Program-made: the position numbers and the translations under genes
Shown: positions 9,209 through 16,913 of the stretch, piece by piece
How positions within the stretch are numbered: the first letter of the stretch is position 1
Layout of the letters: every line of letters begins with the position of its first letter
The notes under the pieces: generated by a model
Told to the model about the DNA's origin: nothing
The model's database searches: none
Seen by the model: only the letters and a program-made list of their open reading frames with translations
Assembly: GCA_016786865.1 (NCBI GenBank)
Contig: JAEUVE010000019.1
Coordinates: 124,001-188,000 of the forward strand
Direction of reading: 5' to 3'
DNA from: Sediminibacterium sp.
GTDB lineage: Bacteria > Bacteroidota > Bacteroidia > Chitinophagales > Chitinophagaceae
Length of the DNA: 64,000 nucleotides

Positions 9209-11674
9209 ATGGAGGCATGGTTGAAAGCGCAATCTTTCAGCCCCTTCCCTTTTCAGGAAGCAACCTGGCAACATATCCTGAACGGAGAAAGCGGACTGGT
9301 GAATGCTCCCACAGGATGCGGAAAAACCTATTCTGTTTTCTTAGGAGCCCTGATGCAATTCATCAACAACCACCCCAACAATTATCAACAGCAAAAAAAC
9401 AATGGCCTGCAATTGTTGTGGATCACCCCGCTTAGGGCACTGGCCAAGGATATTGGCAGGGCCATGGAAGAAGTGATTGAATCGCTTGGAATGCAATGGA
9501 AGGTAGCCATTCGCAACGGAGACACACCAACAGCAGAGCGGGCGAAACAAAAAAAAAATATGCCCGAAGTACTCATCATTACTCCGGAAAGCCTGCACCT
9601 GATCCTTACGCAAAAAAACTACCCCGAACTTTTTAAAACACTCCGCATCATTGCTGTAGATGAATGGCACGAATTAATGGGCAGCAAGCGAGGGGTACAG
9701 ACCGAACTGGCCATCAGCAGAATCGTTGCGTTGCGCAGCGCTGCTGCGAATGAAACGGGAACCATTAAGCCATCCGGCAAAGTTCAGGTTTGGGGCATCA
9801 GCGCCACCATTGGCAACCTAACAGAAGCCAAAGATGTGTTGCTGAGTTCGCTCAACCAAAGCGGTGCAATTGTAAGGGCTGAGATTCATAAGCCTATCGA
9901 AGTACACACCATTATTCCGGATGAAACAGAACGTTATCCCTGGGCCGGGCACCTGGGTATTAAACTGGCGGCCAAACTGATACCCATTATAGAACAAAGC
10001 AAAACATGCCTGATCTTCATCAATACCCGGGGAATGAGCGAGACCTGGTACCAGACCCTGCTCCAGATTGCACCTCAGCTGGCAGGCGCCATTGCATTGC
10101 ATCATGGAAGCATTGAACAGGAGCTGCGCTTGTGGGTAGAGGAAGCCCTGCATACAGAAAAACTCAAGGCCGTGGTTTGTACGGCCAGCCTGGATCTTGG
10201 CGTGGATTTCCGACCGGTGGATACAGTAATACAGGTAGGTTCACCCAAGGGTGTTGCCCGTTTTCTGCAAAGAGCGGGAAGAAGCGGGCACCGGCCGGGC
10301 GAAGTGAGTAAAATATATTTTCTGCCCACGCATAGCCTGGAGCTGGTGGAAGCAGCAGCGCTGAAAACAGCTATTGCAGCAGAAGCCATCGAAAGCAAAG
10401 AGCCCATGTTGCTTTGCTACGATGTATTGCTGCAATACCTCTGTACCCTGGCTATCGGAGAAGGTTTCCGTGCAGAAGAAATCTATGCAGAAATCAAATC
10501 TACCTGGTGTTATGCCGATCTTCAGGAAAATGAATGGCAGGAACTCTTGCACCACTTAACACATGGAGGCAATGCATTGCAGCAATACGATGAATACCAT
10601 AAAGTGATACAGGAGGATGGTGTTTACCACATGCGGCACAAAGGAATGGCCATGCGGCACCGGATGCACATAGGCACGATTGTAAGCGATGCCATGCTGA
10701 AGGTTAAATTCATGAGTGGTGGTTATGTTGGTGTAATAGAAGAATGGTTTATCAGCCGACTTGAGCCCGGAGAAGTGTTTACCCTGGCCGGAAGAAACCT
10801 GGAACTGGTGATGATCAAAGACATGACTGTATTGGTAAGAAAATCCGCGGCAAAAAAATCGATCGTTCCCTCCTGGATGGGTGGCAGGATGAGTTTAACT
10901 GCCAATCTGGGTCATATCCTGCGCCAGACTTTTTCTCAGGCGCTTACACCCGATGCAGGCATTGAACTGCAAAGCCTGGAGGGATTGTTCGAATTGCAAA
11001 GAGAACTTTCACATATACCCCGCGAAAACGAGTTGCTGATAGAACAGATCGAAGACAAAGACGGATTTCATTTGCTGGTATACCCGTTTGAGGGCCGTCA
11101 GGTACACGAGGCCATGAGCGCCATACTGGCTTACCGGATCGGGCAGATCATGCCCATCAGTTTTTCCATTTCGATGAATGATTACGGATTTGAATTGCTG
11201 AGCGATCAACCCATACCCGTAGACGACAGCAATGCAGCTGCATTGTTTAGTTCGGAAAACCTGCTGGCAGATATACAGAAGAGCATCAACAGCACGGAAA
11301 TGGCCAAGAGAAAGTTCAGGGATATTGCCGTAATTGGCGGTCTGATTTTTCAGGGATTTCCCGGGCAGCACCAGAAAGCACGGCATCTGCAATCTTCTGC
11401 TTCGCTGTTGTTTAAAGTATTTGAAGAGTATGATCCGGGGAATATTTTACTCCGCCAGGCATACAACGAAGTACTGGTACAACAGATGGATGAAGTGCGG
11501 TTGCGACAGGCGCTGCAGCGAATTTCACACAGCAGAATTCTGCTCAGCTTTCCCTCAAAACTAACACCGCTTTCATTCCCGATTATTGTAGACGGACTGA
11601 ACCGGAACAACCTCTCAACAGAAAGACTGGAAGACCGCATCAAAAAAATGCAGGAACAGCTGAACGCCCAATAA
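9209..11674 (+). CDS. Lhr-like DEXH helicase of the ligase-associated DNA damage response module
   Basis: An 821-residue superfamily 2 DNA helicase. Motif I is APTGCGKT (33-40), motif II DEWH in AVDEWHELMGSKRG, motif III GISATIG and motif VI QRAGRSGHRPGE; a long Lhr-type C-terminal region follows. Its immediate partner is PdeM, which identifies the repair module in which this helicase, a phosphoesterase, an exonuclease and an ATP-dependent DNA ligase occur together. The ligase and exonuclease are not in this window. The reading frame stays open upstream to 9158 and KNRTKGYQL before the first ATG could be coding, so a non-ATG start is possible. Confidence 0.88.
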   Translation: MEAWLKAQSFSPFPFQEATWQHILNGESGLVNAPTGCGKTYSVFLGALMQFINNHPNNYQQQKNNGLQLLWITPLRALAKDIGRAMEEVIESLGMQWKVAIRNGDTPTAERAKQKKNMPEVLIITPESLHLILTQKNYPELFKTLRIIAVDEWHELMGSKRGVQTELAISRIVALRSAAANETGTIKPSGKVQVWGISATIGNLTEAKDVLLSSLNQSGAIVRAEIHKPIEVHTIIPDETERYPWAGHLGIKLAAKLIPIIEQSKTCLIFINTRGMSETWYQTLLQIAPQLAGAIALHHGSIEQELRLWVEEALHTEKLKAVVCTASLDLGVDFRPVDTVIQVGSPKGVARFLQRAGRSGHRPGEVSKIYFLPTHSLELVEAAALKTAIAAEAIESKEPMLLCYDVLLQYLCTLAIGEGFRAEEIYAEIKSTWCYADLQENEWQELLHHLTHGGNALQQYDEYHKVIQEDGVYHMRHKGMAMRHRMHIGTIVSDAMLKVKFMSGGYVGVIEEWFISRLEPGEVFTLAGRNLELVMIKDMTVLVRKSAAKKSIVPSWMGGRMSLTANLGHILRQTFSQALTPDAGIELQSLEGLFELQRELSHIPRENELLIEQIEDKDGFHLLVYPFEGRQVHEAMSAILAYRIGQIMPISFSISMNDYGFELLSDQPIPVDDSNAAALFSSENLLADIQKSINSTEMAKRKFRDIAVIGGLIFQGFPGQHQKARHLQSSASLLFKVFEEYDPGNILLRQAYNEVLVQQMDEVRLRQALQRISHSRILLSFPSKLTPLSFPIIVDGLNRNNLSTERLEDRIKKMQEQLNAQ

Positions 11675-11687
11675 TCATTGTCTGGCT

Positions 11688-11695
11688 TATCTTTG
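11688..11695 (+). promoter_or_regulatory. -7 box (TAnnTTTG) just before pdeM
   Basis: TATCTTTG lies only 6 bases before the pdeM ATG. If it is used, the transcript would begin at or next to the start codon. pdeM could also be read from the upstream helicase transcript. Confidence 0.35.
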
Positions 11696-11701
11696 CACAC
11701 C

Positions 11702-12358
11702 ATGTTGGCACCCCTGTTACACCGCATTCACCAAGATCATTTCTGGCTCAGTCCGGAGCGCTGTATTTTTTGGGAGGAAGCACAAACACTGATTTTATCC
11801 GACACCCATTTTGGCAAAACCGGGCATTTTCGCAAAAACGGCATTGCCGTTCCCCAGCAGGTATTTAAGGAAGACCTGCAACGACTCCTGCACCAGGTGA
11901 TGCATTTTAAACCAGAACAGTTGATTGTAGTAGGGGATCTGTTTCACAGCACAGAGAACAAAGAGCTGGAACTGTTTCTAAAGTGGAGAAAAGATGTTGG
12001 CCAAACCCGAATGATCCTGGTAAAAGGCAATCACGATATCCTCCACGAGAATTGGTATGCCAATGCAGATATAGAAGTAAGAGAAGGCATTTATACACTG
12101 GGCGCATTCGATTTTGTGCACGATCCTGCAGCTTATGAAGGCTCCGGAACGGGGCGGTACTTTTTTTCCGGACACATCCATCCCGGTGTATCCCTGAAAG
12201 GAACAGCTAAACAAAGTTTACAGTTTCCCTGTTTTTTCTTTGGCAAAGAGGCATGCATACTGCCTGCATTCAGCCGGTTCAGTGGATTAAAAATGATGCG
12301 CAGCAAGAAAACAGATTCCGTTTATGCCATAGCGGAAGGCCGCTTATTGAAATTATAA
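11702..12358 (+). CDS. pdeM: Ligase-associated DNA damage response endonuclease PdeM
   Basis: A 218-residue calcineurin-like metallophosphoesterase. The metal-binding blocks appear in order: SDTHFGKTGHF, VVGDLFHS, VKGNHD, FVHD and SGHIHPG. This architecture and the adjacent Lhr-like helicase identify PdeM of the ligase-associated repair module. The ATG at 11702 is preferred over a TTG eight codons upstream because the family begins close to the first strand. The gene follows the helicase by 27 bases and precedes a histone-deacetylase-fold gene by 7. Confidence 0.88.
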   Translation: MLAPLLHRIHQDHFWLSPERCIFWEEAQTLILSDTHFGKTGHFRKNGIAVPQQVFKEDLQRLLHQVMHFKPEQLIVVGDLFHSTENKELELFLKWRKDVGQTRMILVKGNHDILHENWYANADIEVREGIYTLGAFDFVHDPAAYEGSGTGRYFFSGHIHPGVSLKGTAKQSLQFPCFFFGKEACILPAFSRFSGLKMMRSKKTDSVYAIAEGRLLKL

Positions 12359-12365
12359 AGCCCCT

Positions 12366-13268
12366 ATGTTGAAGATAGCTTTTGATCCCATTTATGCGCA
12401 CCCGCTTCCGGAAGGACACCGTTTTCCCATGCTGAAATACGAATTAATTCCGGAACAGTTGATGTATGAGGGAACCATTACCGAAAGCAATCTGTTCAGG
12501 CCGGAAGCCTGCAAAGCAGCCGATATTTTGCTGACGCACGATCCGGACTATTTTCAAAAACTGGTCACACAAACCTTATCTGCATCCGAACAAAGAAAAA
12601 TCGGGTTTCCGCAGTCCCCCGAACTAACACACAGGGAACTGGTGATAGCACAGGGCACGATCGACTGCTGCTATTATGCCCTGGAGCATGGAGTAGCCAT
12701 GAACGTTGCAGGAGGCACACACCATGCATTTGCAGACAGGGGGGAAGGATTTTGTTTACTGAATGATATGGCCGTTGCTGCCAACTTCCTCCTGCACCAA
12801 AAAGACGCGCGTAAAATTTTAATTATCGACCTGGATGTGCATCAGGGAAACGGCACTGCCAAATTGATGGAAAAAGAAGAAAGGGTATTCACGTTCAGCA
12901 TGCACGGAGAACACAACTACCCATTTCACAAAGAAAAATCAGATTTGGATATTGGCCTGAAAGACGGCACAAATGGACGCACTTACCTAAATACACTCCG
13001 GAATGTTTTACCACAACTCATCAGAGAAGTAAAACCCGACTTTGCTTTTTTCTTATCCGGAGTAGACATCCTCTCCACCGATAAATTTGGCAAGTTCAAC
13101 ATCTCTCTGGATGAATGCAAACAACGCGATGAAATCGTCTTCGGCCTGTTGCAGGAGGCCGGCATACCCGTTACTGTTGCAATGGGTGGTGGTTATTCCC
13201 CCGACATCAGGGTAATTGTAGAAGCCCACTGCAATACGTTCCGTCTGGCCAATGACCTTGCTTCTTAA
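12366..13268 (+). CDS. Histone deacetylase family (acetylpolyamine/acetoin-type) hydrolase
   Basis: A 300-residue zinc amidohydrolase of the arginase/deacetylase fold. Conserved blocks are GGTHHAFADRGEGFCLLND (paired histidines and tyrosine-loop region), DLDVHQGNGTA (zinc Asp and His), FFLSGVDIL (zinc Asp) and a glycine-rich MGGGY near the end. Bacterial members deacetylate small amides such as acetylpolyamines; the substrate here cannot be told. It lies 7 bases after pdeM and probably shares its transcript. A link to DNA repair is only positional. Confidence 0.88.
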   Translation: MLKIAFDPIYAHPLPEGHRFPMLKYELIPEQLMYEGTITESNLFRPEACKAADILLTHDPDYFQKLVTQTLSASEQRKIGFPQSPELTHRELVIAQGTIDCCYYALEHGVAMNVAGGTHHAFADRGEGFCLLNDMAVAANFLLHQKDARKILIIDLDVHQGNGTAKLMEKEERVFTFSMHGEHNYPFHKEKSDLDIGLKDGTNGRTYLNTLRNVLPQLIREVKPDFAFFLSGVDILSTDKFGKFNISLDECKQRDEIVFGLLQEAGIPVTVAMGGGYSPDIRVIVEAHCNTFRLANDLAS

Positions 13269-13274
13269 GCTATT

Positions 13275-14030
13275 CTAGTTCATTTTTTTCTTCAGGCTGC
13301 TAACCTGCTCCTGCAGGTTATTCACCATGCCTGCAAGCTGATTCACATCCCAGCGAGGTGCCGCATTTGCTTTCTGCAGAATGTATACGGCTTTCCATAT
13401 TTCCAATACATCTTCTGCACTAACATGATAGGGCTCGTAAATCGGATTATCGCTGATCAGGGTAATCTTATTCTTAAGGCGGTTGTTTTTCATCACCCGC
13501 TTATAAGCAACCCCTTCGGTACGGGACAATACCACATAAGTATTGCTGCTCTTTAATTCGTCCAGTCCTTCTACCTTCTCTCCTACAATAACACTTCCGC
13601 TGGGCGTAGGCAGCATACTGTCTCCCACAATTTCAAATGCACGGTACTGACCGGGGGCCAGCATGGGCAGGGTAAATGTATTCAGTTCGTCTATAAACTC
13701 CGGATCAGCGTAACCTGTCAGGTAACCGGCAGCAGCTTTCACCGGTACAAACCTCACTTCGGCGGATTCGGCCACCATCTTCATCTGGCGGCGCTTGTCG
13801 AGGTAGGAACCTCCTCCCCTCGCTTCACTCAGGTCGTTGAAGAGCAGTTCTTCCAGGCTCAGTTTAAAGATGGCACAAACCTGCTCGAGCACTTCCAGCT
13901 TGGGTTCCGCTCTTTCTTCTTCGTAGGCCCCCACCAGGGATCTTTTGATTTTTAACTTGTTGGCAAACTCTTCCTGGGTCCAGCCACGCAGCTTGCGCAG
14001 GTAACGTAAATTTTTTCCAGCGTTTGACAT
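13275..14030 (-). CDS. XRE-family regulator with S24 (LexA-like) peptidase domain
   Basis: A 251-residue regulator. Residues about 7-63 form an XRE helix-turn-helix (LRGWTQEEFANKLKIKRSLV). The C-terminal half is a LexA/CI-type S24 domain with the possible Ser-Lys dyad S138 (VGDSM) and K177 (AYKRV). The linker has an Ala-Gly pair at 101-102 (VKAAAGYLTG), where LexA-like proteins are cut. A short possible coiled coil ends the protein (NNLQEQVSSLKKK). The ATG at 14030 is preferred to a TTG seven codons upstream. A palindromic A/T-rich site overlies the start region, suggesting autoregulation. No prophage genes are nearby. Confidence 0.88.
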   Translation of the reverse strand: MSNAGKNLRYLRKLRGWTQEEFANKLKIKRSLVGAYEEERAEPKLEVLEQVCAIFKLSLEELLFNDLSEARGGGSYLDKRRQMKMVAESAEVRFVPVKAAAGYLTGYADPEFIDELNTFTLPMLAPGQYRAFEIVGDSMLPTPSGSVIVGEKVEGLDELKSSNTYVVLSRTEGVAYKRVMKNNRLKNKITLISDNPIYEPYHVSAEDVLEIWKAVYILQKANAAPRWDVNQLAGMVNNLQEQVSSLKKKMN

Positions 14031-14069
14031 AACTAATGTATTTAGCTGCAAAATACTAATTTTTTTAGT
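14031..14069. promoter_or_regulatory. Candidate operator upstream of the XRE/S24 regulator
   Basis: Immediately before the ATG there is a palindrome ACTAA-N5-TTAGT (14055-14069). A related, weaker box AACTAA-N5-TTAGC begins at 14031. The half-site ACTAA/TTAGT is the same as in the boxes upstream of blaI at 18994-19034. Base composition is very A/T-rich, so chance resemblance cannot be excluded. Confidence 0.4.
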
Positions 14070-14140
14070 TTTTCAAAATTTATTTTTATTCCCTGCATTG
14101 CAGTACTTTTCCACCTGTAACCATACCGTAAATCAACTTC

Positions 14141-15790
14141 ATGAAAAAACTCTTCTCCCTGCTGTTGTTAGCAGGTACCATGAACCTTACTGCACAAACC
14201 AATGGCAGCTATCCCGAATCGCTCTTACTGGTTCCCGAAAAATCCAACTTCGAAAAAACAAGCAGCTACGCAGATATGATGCAGTTCCTCAACAGCATCA
14301 AAACCATGAGCCCCAACGTATACCTGGGTAGTATTGGTACCAGCACGCTGGGAAAAGACATTCCAATGGCAGTACTGGCGCAACCCGCTGTTAGCAGCCC
14401 CGAACAGGCAAAGGCTTCCGGCAAACCCGTGGTATATATTCAGGGAAATATTCACGGTGGTGAAGTGGAAGGCAAAGAAGTGTGCATGATGCTGATGCGT
14501 GATATTTTACTCGGAAGCAAAAAAGAACTGCTCAACAACCAGATCATTGTATTCGTTCCCATGTACAATACAGACGGAAACGATAAAATGGCCAAGGGCC
14601 TCCGACCCAGTCAGGAAAACAGCCCGCTGGAAACAGGTACCCGCGAAAACGGACAGGGGCTGGACCTGAATCGGGATGGTATTAAAATGGAAGCACCCGA
14701 AACTAAAGCAATGGTGCAAAACATCCTAAATGCATGGGACCCGCAGATGGTGGTAGACCTGCACACCACTAATGGTACCTGGCATGGCTATTCACTTACC
14801 TGGGCGCCCGGATACCGCTATGCAGGACAGGCCGGACCATACGAGTATACATACAATAAAATGCTCCCATACATCACCCAACAGGTAAAAGAAAAGAACG
14901 ATCTCTTTTTTGGACCATTTGGTGATTTCAATGTGAGAGAAGGATGGCCATTGAAGTTTTTCTATACCTACAACCATCATCCCCGTTACATTATCAACCA
15001 GATCGGACTCAGGAACCGAATGTCTATTTTAAGTGAAGCATTTGCGCATGAGCGTTTTTACCAGCGCATCAACAGCACTTATCATTTTGTATACGAGATC
15101 CTGGACTACTGTAATAAAAATGCATCGGAGATCCTGCGCATCAACCGTGAGGCCGAAGCTAATGCCATTCAAAACGTACTGGACAATGCCGGTAAAATAC
15201 AGAAAGGAGTGCGCTACAAAATGGTGCCCCAGGCCAAACCGCTGAATCATTTCAGAACCTACGATTACATCAGCTATACCAAACCGGATGGAAGTACCAC
15301 CTACACCAAAACCGGCAAGATTGTGCATTACGACAACGTAAATTATTATGCCGATTTTAAAGATACCGTACAGGCAACGCTGCCGAGGGGTTATATTATT
15401 CCTGCCGCGTTTGCTCATATTGCCGCTCACCTGAAACAACAGGGGGCCGTAGTGGTACAGGCAGATAAAAAACAGGTATACAGCGGAGAGGTATTCCTAA
15501 TAGAAAAGTTTAGTAAATCTCCCCGCAAATTTGAAGGGCACCAGATGGCTTCTGCCGAAGGAAGGTACCAGCAAAAAGAATTTGCCGTACAAAAAGGAGA
15601 CTTCATCATCGACCTGGCCCAACCATTGGCCAACCTGATTTTTTATACCCTTGAACCTCAATCGGACGATGGCCTCTTAACCTGGAACTTCTTTGATGAA
15701 TACCTGGAATCAAAAGGAGTAGCCACCTCCCCCGTTGAATTTCCGGTATTCAAATATTTTAGCACAAAAACAACAGGCAAAAAGAAATAA
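14141..15790 (+). CDS. Exported M14-family zinc carboxypeptidase
   Basis: A 549-residue secreted metallopeptidase: the signal peptide is MKKLFSLLLLAGTMNLTAQ. The zinc motif H105-x-x-E108 lies in GNIHGGEVEGKE and the third ligand H208 in VVDLHTTNG. GLDLNRDG (about 173-180) holds the substrate-binding Asn-Arg pair. The C-terminal 200 residues are an additional region without clear catalytic motifs. The family removes C-terminal amino acids from peptides; the precise substrate is unknown. surE follows 29 bases later on the same strand. Confidence 0.9.
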   Translation: MKKLFSLLLLAGTMNLTAQTNGSYPESLLLVPEKSNFEKTSSYADMMQFLNSIKTMSPNVYLGSIGTSTLGKDIPMAVLAQPAVSSPEQAKASGKPVVYIQGNIHGGEVEGKEVCMMLMRDILLGSKKELLNNQIIVFVPMYNTDGNDKMAKGLRPSQENSPLETGTRENGQGLDLNRDGIKMEAPETKAMVQNILNAWDPQMVVDLHTTNGTWHGYSLTWAPGYRYAGQAGPYEYTYNKMLPYITQQVKEKNDLFFGPFGDFNVREGWPLKFFYTYNHHPRYIINQIGLRNRMSILSEAFAHERFYQRINSTYHFVYEILDYCNKNASEILRINREAEANAIQNVLDNAGKIQKGVRYKMVPQAKPLNHFRTYDYISYTKPDGSTTYTKTGKIVHYDNVNYYADFKDTVQATLPRGYIIPAAFAHIAAHLKQQGAVVVQADKKQVYSGEVFLIEKFSKSPRKFEGHQMASAEGRYQQKEFAVQKGDFIIDLAQPLANLIFYTLEPQSDDGLLTWNFFDEYLESKGVATSPVEFPVFKYFSTKTTGKKK

Positions 15791-15819
15791 CAGGCTTTAC
15801 TAAACAGTACCTTGCAACC

Positions 15820-16620
15820 ATGGCAACAAAAACAAGCAAAAAAACGAAGCAGGAACCGGTGATCCTCATCACCAACGACGACGGTATAACTGCACCGGGT
15901 ATCAAAGCACTTACAGAAGCAGTGGCAGGATTGGGAAAAATTGTAGTGGTAGCTCCAGACAAACCCCAAAGTGGTATGGGACATGCCATTACCATCGGGG
16001 AACCCTTGCGTTTACACAGAGCAGCACCCATCGTAGATGGTGTTGAATGCTGGAGTTGCAGTGGTACACCGGTAGACTGTGTAAAATTATCTGTAGATAA
16101 AGTCTTGCATCGCAAACCGGATATCTGTTTAAGTGGTATCAACCATGGCGCCAACAATTCCATCAATGTAATTTATTCCGGCACCATGTCGGCAGCGCTG
16201 GAAGCATCGATTGAAAGCATTCCGAGTATTGGATTCAGCCTCCTGGAGTTCAGCATCGAAGCAGATTTCACAGCAGCGAAAAAATATGTTCGCATGATTG
16301 TGGAACAGATATTGAAATCTAAAAAGATCAACAAACACCTCTGCCTGAACGTAAACATCCCTTATGTAAGTGAAAAACTCATTAAGGGCATCAAAGTTTG
16401 TCACCAGGCCTATGCTAAATACGAAGAAAAATTCGACGAGCGCAAAGACCCGCACGGCAAAAAGTATTTCTGGCTAACCGGTGAGTTCGTGAATTTCGAC
16501 AAAAGCAAGGAAAGCGATGTATGGGCTTTGAAGAACAATTATGTGAGTGTAGTACCCGTACAGTTCGACCTGACCAATTATACCCTGAAGAAAGAACTGG
16601 AAAAAACCTGGAAATTCTAA
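15820..16620 (+). CDS. surE: 5'/3'-nucleotidase SurE
   Basis: A 266-residue survival-protein-E phosphatase that hydrolyses nucleoside monophosphates and short polyphosphates. The metal site begins ITNDDGITAPG (Asp-Asp pair) and includes SGTPVDCVKL, GINHGANN and YSGTMSAALE, all hallmark segments. A lysine-rich stretch MATKTSKKTKQE precedes the first strand; a later start is not available, so this tail is probably real. The stop overlaps the ATG of the next gene (TAATG), implying translational coupling. Confidence 0.95.
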   Translation: MATKTSKKTKQEPVILITNDDGITAPGIKALTEAVAGLGKIVVVAPDKPQSGMGHAITIGEPLRLHRAAPIVDGVECWSCSGTPVDCVKLSVDKVLHRKPDICLSGINHGANNSINVIYSGTMSAALEASIESIPSIGFSLLEFSIEADFTAAKKYVRMIVEQILKSKKINKHLCLNVNIPYVSEKLIKGIKVCHQAYAKYEEKFDERKDPHGKKYFWLTGEFVNFDKSKESDVWALKNNYVSVVPVQFDLTNYTLKKELEKTWKF

Positions 16621-16913
16621 TGTTGAAAAAAGACGATATCCGGCTCGGACTGATCCTGGGCTTTTTAGCGCCGATTGCAGGAATCTTTGGTTATTATTTC
16701 TGGAAGTTCCGCCTGTTCACCCTGAATGAATTCTTTCAGGTACTGAACATGCAAAAATCATTGTTGAGTGGCATCATCAGTGTAGCGTTGGTGGCCAATG
16801 CCATTCTGTTCACCATTTATATCAATCAGCATAAAGACAGTACCGCAAAAGGTATATTCATTACGACCTGTCTTTATGCTGTGGTGACCTTATTGTTTAA
16901 GTGGTTCCTTTGA
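16620..16913 (+). CDS. Small three-helix membrane protein of unknown function
   Basis: A 97-residue hydrophobic protein whose start overlaps the surE stop by one base. Three membrane segments are visible (about 9-27, 43-62 and 73-94), separated by short loops (NQHKDSTAKG). I do not recognise a function. It ends inside the convergent M56 gene, with which it overlaps by 24 bases. Confidence 0.75.
   Translation: MLKKDDIRLGLILGFLAPIAGIFGYYFWKFRLFTLNEFFQVLNMQKSLLSGIISVALVANAILFTIYINQHKDSTAKGIFITTCLYAVVTLLFKWFL

Noticed and set aside
13275..14030. A prophage or immunity region suggested by the CI/LexA-like repressor
   Set aside because: No integrase, structural, lysis or antirepressor gene is present; flanking genes are ordinary chromosomal genes.
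14055..14069. A transcription terminator reading of the ACTAA/TTAGT palindrome
   Set aside because: The arms are only 5 bases and A/T-rich, too weak to terminate; the position before a regulator gene fits an operator better.
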